This document shows positions 58,644 through 64,000 of a stretch of 64,000 nt of DNA, one piece after another. This stretch comes from Rhinopomastus cyanomelas. Its lineage: Eukaryota; Chordata; Aves; Bucerotiformes; Rhinopomastidae. Location of the stretch: contig VXBP01002775.1 in NCBI GenBank assembly GCA_013400115.1, forward strand, positions 274,046 through 338,045, read 5' to 3'. Positions within the stretch are counted from its first letter, which is position 1. Each line of letters starts with the position of its first letter. Both the position numbers and the translations under genes were made by a program. A model generated the notes under the pieces. That model worked only from the letters and a program-made list of their open reading frames with translations. It was not told the DNA's origin and did not search any database.

Positions 58644-59224
58644 CGGGACCCGCATCGGGTGGGACGGGCACAGCGCCCGGCTCTGCGTGACCGCGCAATG
58701 TGCGCTCGGCCCGGCCTGCCCCTCCCCCCGCGCCCCCGCACNCAAGCAAAATGCCAGCTGTGCTCTTCCCACAGTGCCCGTACCACGCAGCCCGTAAGGG
58801 CACCCCGGAGGGACCCTTCCCAGGGGCCTCACACTCTCAGGGGCGAGCAGTGGGCAAGAAGTTGCCTCCATCCCGAAGCCCGGACGGGCGACCCCGTGGC
58901 GGCGCTCCGGTGCCCCTACGGGCACCGCGGGACCCGTCCTGGAAGGTGGCACCGCGGGGCGCGACCAGGAAGACCCTGACCCTGCTCTCACCGGCGGAGC
59001 GCCCCTTTCCCGCGGAGAAGTTGCGGGTCTGCTCCTCCCCGCGCCCCGCCGAGAGCTCCCGGACGAGCTCTGCGTCTCCCCGCCCCGGCCCGACCCTGGC
59101 AGGACGGGGCAGGGCTGGCTTTGGGGCGCCGAGACTTGCCGGGAGTTTGTCCGTTCCGGCGCCCTTCTCCCCGTCGAGCCCCCCACCCCCTCCGCGGCCC
59201 GTGCGTGGGGCCGGGGGCACTCAC

Positions 59225-59278
59225 CAGGTAGAGGGTGGGCTGCAGCAGAAGGAGCGCGTACCAGTACACAGCCTGCAT
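59225..59278 (-). CDS. NXPH1: Neurexophilin-1, first coding exon (18 codons, partial)
   Basis: Neurexophilin-1 is a secreted, neuropeptide-like glycoprotein that binds alpha-neurexins at synapses. The exon encodes the signal-peptide start MQAVYWYALLLLQPTLYL, a short N-region and then a Leu-rich core. From memory, human NXPH1 begins with a very similar peptide (MQA..WY.L.LLQPT.YL, about 13 of 18 identical), and the exon length agrees. The reading frame ends exactly at CTG|GTGAGT, a consensus donor with GT at 59224-59223, phase 0. The ATG has A at -3. The mature domain, with the RRPIVKTGKFKK-type processing and neurexin-binding region, is not in any frame of this window, so the second coding exon must lie beyond the left edge, across an intron of more than 59 kb. 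NXPH2 to NXPH4 start differently as I remember them, so the paralogue call is fairly firm. Confidence 0.9.
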
Positions 59279-59287
59279 CCTCGCCGC

Positions 59288-59353
59288 TCAAACTTCCCCC
59301 GCGCTGCCTTCGCTGCCTCTTTGTTCCTTCCAGAACATAGATCCACCTGACAT
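59288..59353 (-). other. Upstream ORF in the NXPH1 5'UTR (21 codons)
   Basis: An ATG at 59353 opens a 21-codon frame, beginning MSGGSMFWKEQRG, that stops with TGA at 59290-59288. The stop is only 9 nt before the NXPH1 ATG and the frame is different from NXPH1. A second in-frame ATG lies five codons in. Such uORFs commonly reduce translation of the main frame; here that is inferred, not shown. Confidence 0.5.
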
Positions 59354-59444
59354 CCACGTTACAGAACCAGCAGAGCTCTCACCAGCCTAGACAAAAATGA
59401 AATTATAGACCCCATGACCACAAGACAAGGTTAGGCTTGAGACA

Positions 59445-59520
59445 AGGGGGGAAGAGAGGTGTGTAGGGAAGCGTGAGGGGGGCGGGAGAGAAGGAGGAGG
59501 GGGGGTGAATGGGGGGGGGA
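59445..59520 (+). promoter_or_regulatory. Purine tract with G-quadruplex potential
   Basis: The plus strand is almost all purine and holds G runs of 6, 3, 6, 3, 7 and 9. The transcribed NXPH1 RNA would carry the C/T-rich complement. The tract ends about 60 nt before the 3' splice site, so in RNA it is an extended polypyrimidine region. Confidence 0.55.
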
Positions 59521-60318
59521 ATTAAACAAAAAAAGAGCCACGATTAAAATCGAGTTAATCCAGCGTCAGAGCAAAGTGATGGCACGGTCCGGGCTGGCTG
59601 CACAGCGTCTGTAGGCAGCGCTTCCCGATGCTCGGTCCTTTCACTGGGCAGGAGAACCCCGTGGTGCGGGCTGGGACGGCGCGGGGGTGCCACCGCCGCC
59701 CTGCCCTGCCTGCCTGAGCGCCCTCGGCGGGCACCGGGTGGAGACTACCCGGCTTTTGGCCGTGGAGCCCTGGCAAGGCATTGGAGAGCGGAGCGGAGCC
59801 GAAGCCGGGGAGATGGGGCAGGAGACGCCGGGACTGGGGCTCCGGACCCTCCTATGTGCTTAAAAGAGGAGGCGAAGAGCTTCGCCTTCGGGACACCCGA
59901 GAAGAATCTGCCCGTCTCCACGAGTACCCACCTCCCTCACCGCTCCCACGGCGCGCCACGCCCTGCCCCGGGCCAGGACCGCGCTCCAGGGCCCCCCGAC
60001 GGGCGCGGACCCCCATCCCCGGCCCCAGCCCTCCTCCGCCCCCGCGCCCCGGGGGGGCCGCGGCGGGGATACGTACGGAGTGGGGAGTCCGACGGCAGCC
60101 GGGGCTCCGCGGGGCGCTCCATGGGCGAGCCTAGAGGGGCCGAGCGCCGCAGCGCAGCCCCCCGCCCCTGCGCATCTCCGCGCCGACGGTGTCCCGCGGC
60201 CGCTGTGCATCGGGCGCAGGCAGTGGCTGGGCGGCGGGACGGCTGACGGGCTCACCCCCCCTCGCCTCCCCTTCTCCGCACACGGCCGCGCTCCGGCTCC
60301 GCCAAGCAGGACACTTAC

Positions 60319-60440
60319 GGGAGGCGGGAGCTGCCCGGGCTGCCCGCTCGCCTTCAGCTGGGGGCGCGGGCAGGAGCGGCGGCACCGGCGCTCCCGGGCG
60401 TCCAGGGCGATTTGTCTCTATTAAAAATGAGTTATTGGCT
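60319..60440 (-). promoter_or_regulatory. Candidate NXPH1 promoter and non-coding exon 1
   Basis: Reading the minus strand there is a CCAAT box (ATTGG on plus at 60434-60438), an A/T-rich TATA-like stretch (plus 60418-60427), then about 100 nt of GC-rich sequence ending in the strong donor CCC|GTAAGTG (GT at 60318-60317). This would pair with the acceptor at 59387 to give a 0.9-kb first intron. A second A/T-rich TATA-like stretch lies at 60507-60522. The start site cannot be fixed without CAGE or RNA data, and a start further right in the CpG island is equally possible. Confidence 0.35.
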
Positions 60441-60599
60441 AGGGAGCAGCGAGCGCCTGCTATTGAACTTCAGATAAAATCTATCTGCAAAGACCTTGGC
60501 CGATCATCTTAAAATAAAGCGCCGGAGCCGAGCACTGTCCGAGCCTCACTGCCTGGGAAGAGAGAACGAGCAGCGGAAGGGNGCGGGGTGATGAATCAG

Positions 60600-60778
60600 A
60601 GCCCTGCCTGGGATGCTCGTCCTGTCCGCCCTGCCCGGGATGCTGCCTGCGCCGCCTGCCCTGCCCGGGGTCTCGTTCTGCCCGTGATCCTTGTCCTGCC
60701 CGCCCTGCCCGCACTGCTGCCCGCGATGCTGCCCGCCTTGCCCAGGCTGCCCGCAGTGCTGCCCGCACCGCCTCCCGA
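60600..60778. repeat. Degenerate GC-rich minisatellite (CTGCCCG-based)
   Basis: About 175 bp are built on irregular repeats of CTGCCCGS followed by ATGCTG or CACTGCTG, with units of 9 to 15 bp. A Cys/Pro-rich 102-codon frame on plus is a by-product. The tract is upstream of NXPH1, at the outer edge of the CpG island. Confidence 0.6.
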
Positions 60779-60869
60779 AGAACAGCTCCGTTCCCGCTCC
60801 GGCGGCCGGCGGGAGCCGGGGCTCTGCCCGGCGTCTGGAAGGAGTCTGGAAGGAGCCTCTTTCCTCTTT

Positions 60870-61895
60870 CTTTCATTTCAGTTTTTCCACCTCCCTCGGG
60901 GGTGTCCCGAGCACCGACGCTGCTGCTCAGCCTGTGAAGGCAGCGGGCGCCCGCCAGCCGGGCACTGAGGTGACAGGATCTTGGAACAGAACTGGGTAAC
61001 GGCTGCGGGAGCCAAGATCTGGGATTAAAGGGTTGCTTTTCCCTCGCAAGCAGGAACCTGTAGCTGGGCAGCCCCTCGGAGTGAAGCTGGAAAGCTCATC
61101 CCTGCCCGGTGCCGTGGCTAATCCCGCCAGCTGTCATGCAAAGAGAAAGGTCTCACCGACCTTGTTTTCCTTCTTCTTTACAAGGAGTCCTATGGGGTAT
61201 TTTCCTGCCCTCTTCCATCCCCCAAACCATATCATTACCAGTGTGACACTGGGACAGGGTGAAGGGGAGGATCCCAGCAGCATAGGGTAGCCTTAGCAGT
61301 TGCCTAGCCTCGATAGCAAACCTCAGATTTATCACCTCCCAAAGGGGAACGAAGCAGCAAGCCAGCAGGCTGCACAGAAAGGGAAATGAGAGAGAAAAAG
61401 AGGACTTCAGTTGTCCTGCCAAATCCCTGCTTCTCTCAGAGCACATCCTGGTAATTAATATTTGCAATCTGAGGCTTCAGCACCAAGCTGAAAAATGCCA
61501 TTTTGATTCGGGGGTCTGAATTTGGAACACTAATAAAAGGGGAGTGGGGAAAGGAGGGGGAAGTAATGAGGGGGGAAGGAGCTGCACCAAATCTTCCTCT
61601 GTGACCATTTCTGCTCCAAACACCTGGACGATGGACACCGCCATATGTCTCCAGCACCATCATCCTGCTAGATATGTGGAATGCTCACATCACAGCTTTG
61701 AACAGAAGCACACTGCCTGCAAGGAATCGTAGAGTCATCCTGCCCCTCCAGACAGCCTCTGCCCTACAGTGGTGGCTAAAGCTTCTTGTCTCAAATAGGT
61801 AACAAATAAAAAATGACACTTGACTTTTCCCTTTCAGCTCCTTCCTTCCTACCTATTTCGCTCTTACTTCTCCACAAGTGAGGAGCTTTGTTCAC
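60870..61895. other. NXPH1 5' flank, no feature seen
   Basis: Moderate GC, falling away from the CpG island. Frames of 62 to 104 codons are not recognised. Confidence 0.45.
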
Positions 61896-61900
61896 ACTTA

Positions 61901-62039
61901 GATAGACAGGTAGATGGATGGGTGGATGGCTAGATGGATGAGTGGGTAGATAGATGGATGGATGGATGGATGGATGGATGGATAGATAGATAGAAAAATA
62001 GATAGACAGATTTATAGACAGAAAAATAGATAGATAGAC

Positions 62040-62126
<87 letters not shown>

Positions 62127-62172
62127 TAGATATATGGACAGACAGACAGACAGACAGACAGATAGATAATAG
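61901..62172 (+). repeat. GATG/GATA/GACA tetranucleotide array
   Basis: The array is zoned: GATG-rich on the left (61911-61980), interrupted units with AAAA inserts in the middle, an uninterrupted (GATA)n core at 62046-62111, and GACA-rich on the right. It lies about 1.5 kb upstream of the putative NXPH1 promoter. Confidence 0.95.
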
Positions 62173-62179
62173 ATGTCAC

Positions 62180-63570
62180 TCTTTTTGCATAGAACAAACT
62201 TGCCATGTCTGTGTTGAGTGTTCTGCTGATCTTTGCAGTAAGCTACTGTTATATATTTAGACCCAGCATGGTTACTCTTACCTTACACATGCGAGATTGC
62301 TAGGTAAAAGAGCAGGAAAAGCAAGTGCAAAGTCTGGCAGGTTTCAGTGGGTCACATTCTGAAGAAAGACATACTTTCTTCAGGAAGGAATGGTTCAGCT
62401 TCTCCAAGGTCTGATCATTAATGTCTCTGCATTGGAGGTGACAAGAAAGTTGTCCTTGGAGCAGATTCGTGCCTTTAGCTGGTCGAATAGAAGAAGATCC
62501 TTCCAGTCTTTCTCATCCAGATCCTTATACCTCATTTAGGGGAGCACTGTAGAGGAACTCCTGGCTCCACCTGACACACAAGAGTGGTTTCTGTTTACTT
62601 CAGCCTGCTAAAATTTCCTCCCACTGTAAATTCAGCAAGGTCTTCTATGAACATCGCAGTCTGTATGGGATCTACTTGAGTTGTCAGCAGGCTTTTGAGG
62701 CAAAATCCTTAAGGATGGACAAACCCATTTTCTGTCCAGCTGGAATTGATCCAAGTTCCCATTTGCTTTACTGAGGGCTTCTTCACCCTTCAGTTGACCA
62801 CCTTAGCCAAAAGCCAGTGAGACAAAGTCTTCAACTACAGTGGAACCAAGTTTTCCCTCAGAAATGCTGTTCGCACCGCTCCTTCTCTCTGTTGTCACTC
62901 CAGAAGAAAGGAACAAGGAGTGTTTGGGAGCCTGGATTTATCTTTTGTGCCAAAAAAAAAAACCCAAAAAAGCTCCAAAGTATTCCAGCTGTGACCGTGT
63001 GATGCTTTTTCAAAGGGAACGCAATGCTAATGAAGATCTGACAGTTAGGATCCTTGGACACAGCCATTTGATTTTTATCTGATTTTGCACTATTGGCACA
63101 GCAGCTCAAGGGGAATATTGTATTTTTTAAAGTGAATTTAATTTCTACCTCTTGGATGCTCTTTGTAATCCCAGCAATAAGGTCCCCAGCAAGGTAGTGT
63201 CAGCTACCAAGATTCTAAAGGATCACAAATTCCAGGCTTACAAATGGGCTTTTAAAATGACCAGTTAGACTTTAAAATACAATTGAACTATTTTTTAAAG
63301 CTTTGAAATATATTCTCACTCTCCTGTTAATGAAAAGACAGCCTCCTGGCTTGCAGGTCTCAAGCAGAAAATGCAAAGACAATAGCAAATGGGTAATAAT
63401 TGCTACAGGTTCCAATGGAAGATGGGCACATGGTTTAATTGCTTGAGGCATCAGAAGCAAATACAATGCTGTTAACAATAAACATCAAATGGCTGTGCTA
63501 AGCTGACTGCACAACACAGCTGACCTGCCTAAACATAGGGAATGAGGTAAAAAATACAGAGACAGAATGT
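62180..63570. other. 5' flanking sequence, no feature seen
   Basis: Unique. Frames of 61 to 83 codons are not recognised. No transposon is recognised until 63578. Confidence 0.45.
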
Positions 63571-63577
63571 TGGATTT

Positions 63578-63722
63578 ACTAGGCAGGGTTGGACCTGGTT
63601 TGTACTTGGATGGGAGACAGGCTGGGTACACCAGCTGTTGATCCTGCTCCAGCAGTGGGGGTTGGACTTAGATGATCTTTCAAGGTCCCTTCCAACCTGT
63701 AACAGCCTGTGATTCTGTGAAA
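63578..63722 (+). mobile_element. 5S rRNA-CR1 chimeric SINE-like element
   Basis: 63580-63640 matches the 3' half of vertebrate 5S rRNA, from about nt 53, including CCTGGTT and the 17-base exact run GTACTTGGATGGGAGAC (the C-box region of the internal promoter), then CTGGG.AC.CC. From about 63641 it continues as a CR1 3' end: GATCCTGCTCCAGCAGTGGG, AGATGATCTTTCAAGGTCCC and the tail GTGATTCTGTGA. The 5' half of 5S, with the A box, is missing, as expected for a 5'-truncated copy. The layout equals that of CR1-mobilised SINEs (RNA-gene head, CR1 tail). A one-off template switch is the alternative. Confidence 0.82.
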
Positions 63723-64000
63723 TTAAACTAGTAAATAGAACTGAACACCATGAAATACTCTTCATATAGGACATGCCTCAGATTTTGTAAACACTGCTTG
63801 AAAACAAGGAGGTAAACCAAAGAAGATGAAGGTGGGCCAGAGAACTAAGGGTGAAGCAAGTATCAGATGATGAAAAACCAGTCCAGCTGAACCACCAGTT
63901 TTCAGTCAGCACCTAACTAGAGATTTTTCCCAGTGTCTCAGGGTTACAGAGGATGCTGCAGTTGGGAATTTTGTTGAAATCAAAGGAAGTTTGGCTCCAT

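Larger units (their letters stand above)
1..59224 (-). other. NXPH1: NXPH1 intron (inferred, continues left of window)
   Basis: This is inferred from the phase-0 donor at 59224 and the absence of the conserved second NXPH1 coding exon anywhere to the left. No other multi-exon gene or long recognisable protein is visible in this stretch. Neurexophilin-1 genes in other vertebrates have one very long intron between the signal-peptide exon and the main coding exon, so the size is expected. The intron is dense in CR1 up to 51 kb and free of it from there to the exon. Confidence 0.7.
59225..59386 (-). other. NXPH1: NXPH1 exon with 5'UTR and start codon
   Basis: On the minus strand a pyrimidine-rich stretch ends in TTTCATTTTTGTCTAG, with AG at 59388-59387, and gives a good 3' splice site. 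A CTAAC-type branch-point candidate lies about 45 nt upstream (plus strand 59429-59435). The exon then carries about 108 nt of 5'UTR before the ATG at 59278 and ends at the donor after 59225. The acceptor implies at least one further upstream non-coding exon. The UTR contains a short upstream ORF (separate entry). Exon limits are predicted from splice signals only; no transcript evidence is available here. Confidence 0.7.
57926..60860. promoter_or_regulatory. CpG island complex over the NXPH1 5' region
   Basis: There are several very GC-rich, CpG-dense blocks: 57926-58200, 58560-59290, 59600-60420 and 60590-60850. They are separated by an A/T-rich block at 58210-58500 and a purine block at 59420-59520. 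They cover the coding exon and the candidate promoter. Single unresolved bases at 58235, 58742 and 60582, and the gap on the left flank, show that the assembly is weak here. Long frames in the GC-rich sequence (for example 216 codons on plus at 58700-59350) are composition artefacts. Confidence 0.8.

Noticed and set aside
58700..59350. 216-codon plus frame and the 249-codon minus frame overlapping the NXPH1 exon
   Set aside because: GC-driven frames; the minus one uses a non-ATG start in another frame and reads through the splice donor.
62012..62206. 64-codon minus frame of Tyr-Leu-Ser-Ile repeats
   Set aside because: Translation of the second tetranucleotide array.
63578..63640. A functional 5S rRNA gene
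   Set aside because: Only the 3' half is present, with substitutions, no A box, and a CR1 tail in place of a T-run terminator.
1..64000. Endogenous retrovirus or LTR
   Set aside because: No paired LTRs, primer-binding site, or gag/pol/env-like frames recognised. Decayed solo LTRs cannot be excluded by eye.
1..64000. tRNA genes, CRISPR arrays, prokaryotic operons
   Set aside because: None seen; composition, introns and transposons are those of a vertebrate nuclear genome.

Overview
The window looks like avian nuclear DNA. It holds about 50 fragments of the bird/reptile LINE CR1, all 5'-truncated, with the typical 3' ends made of repeated ATTCTATG/ATTCTGTG units. Hand-summing them gives roughly 11 kb, or about 18% of the window. 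That is far above the usual avian CR1 load and suggests, by inference only, a CR1-rich lineage such as Piciformes (woodpeckers and allies) or hoopoes/hornbills. Throughout, '+' for a CR1 means its 3' end points right and '-' means it points left.

One protein-coding gene is supported. On the minus strand at 59278-59225 there are 18 codons that match the start of neurexophilin-1 (NXPH1) and run straight into a consensus GTGAGT splice donor. A 5'UTR with a pyrimidine-rich acceptor lies just upstream. The large second coding exon of NXPH1 is not in the window, so positions 1 to 59224 are best read as part of a very long NXPH1 intron. Positions above about 60.4 kb are then the promoter and 5' flank. 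A broken-up CpG island (57.9-60.9 kb, with an assembly gap and three single Ns) covers the exon and the probable promoter. Two smaller GC-rich islands sit in the intron at 52.6 and 56.0 kb.

Layout: 0-51 kb is CR1-dense intron, with two longer CR1 copies that keep broken reverse-transcriptase reading frames (35.0-36.0 and 47.7-48.7 kb), two nested CR1 insertions, a CR1 foldback at 50.6-51.0 kb, an ancient MIR SINE at 29.8 kb, a decayed hAT-type transposase fragment at 49.1 kb, a 44-bp minisatellite at 6.2 kb and a 535-bp GATA/GATG array at 40.8 kb. 51.0-63.6 kb has no recognisable CR1 and includes the promoter region. It also carries a second tetranucleotide array at 61.9 kb. At 63.58 kb there is a 5S-rRNA-like sequence fused to a CR1 3' tail, which looks like a CR1-mobilised SINE.

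The most notable items are the 5S rRNA-CR1 chimera, an exact 236-bp repeat 2424 bp apart at the left edge (a tandem duplication with breakpoints inside CR1, or an assembly duplication), the alternating two-variant 44-bp minisatellite, the 92-bp higher-order unit in the tetranucleotide array, and the CR1-free zone around NXPH1. No bacterial-type system, CRISPR array, tRNA gene or recognisable endogenous retrovirus was seen.
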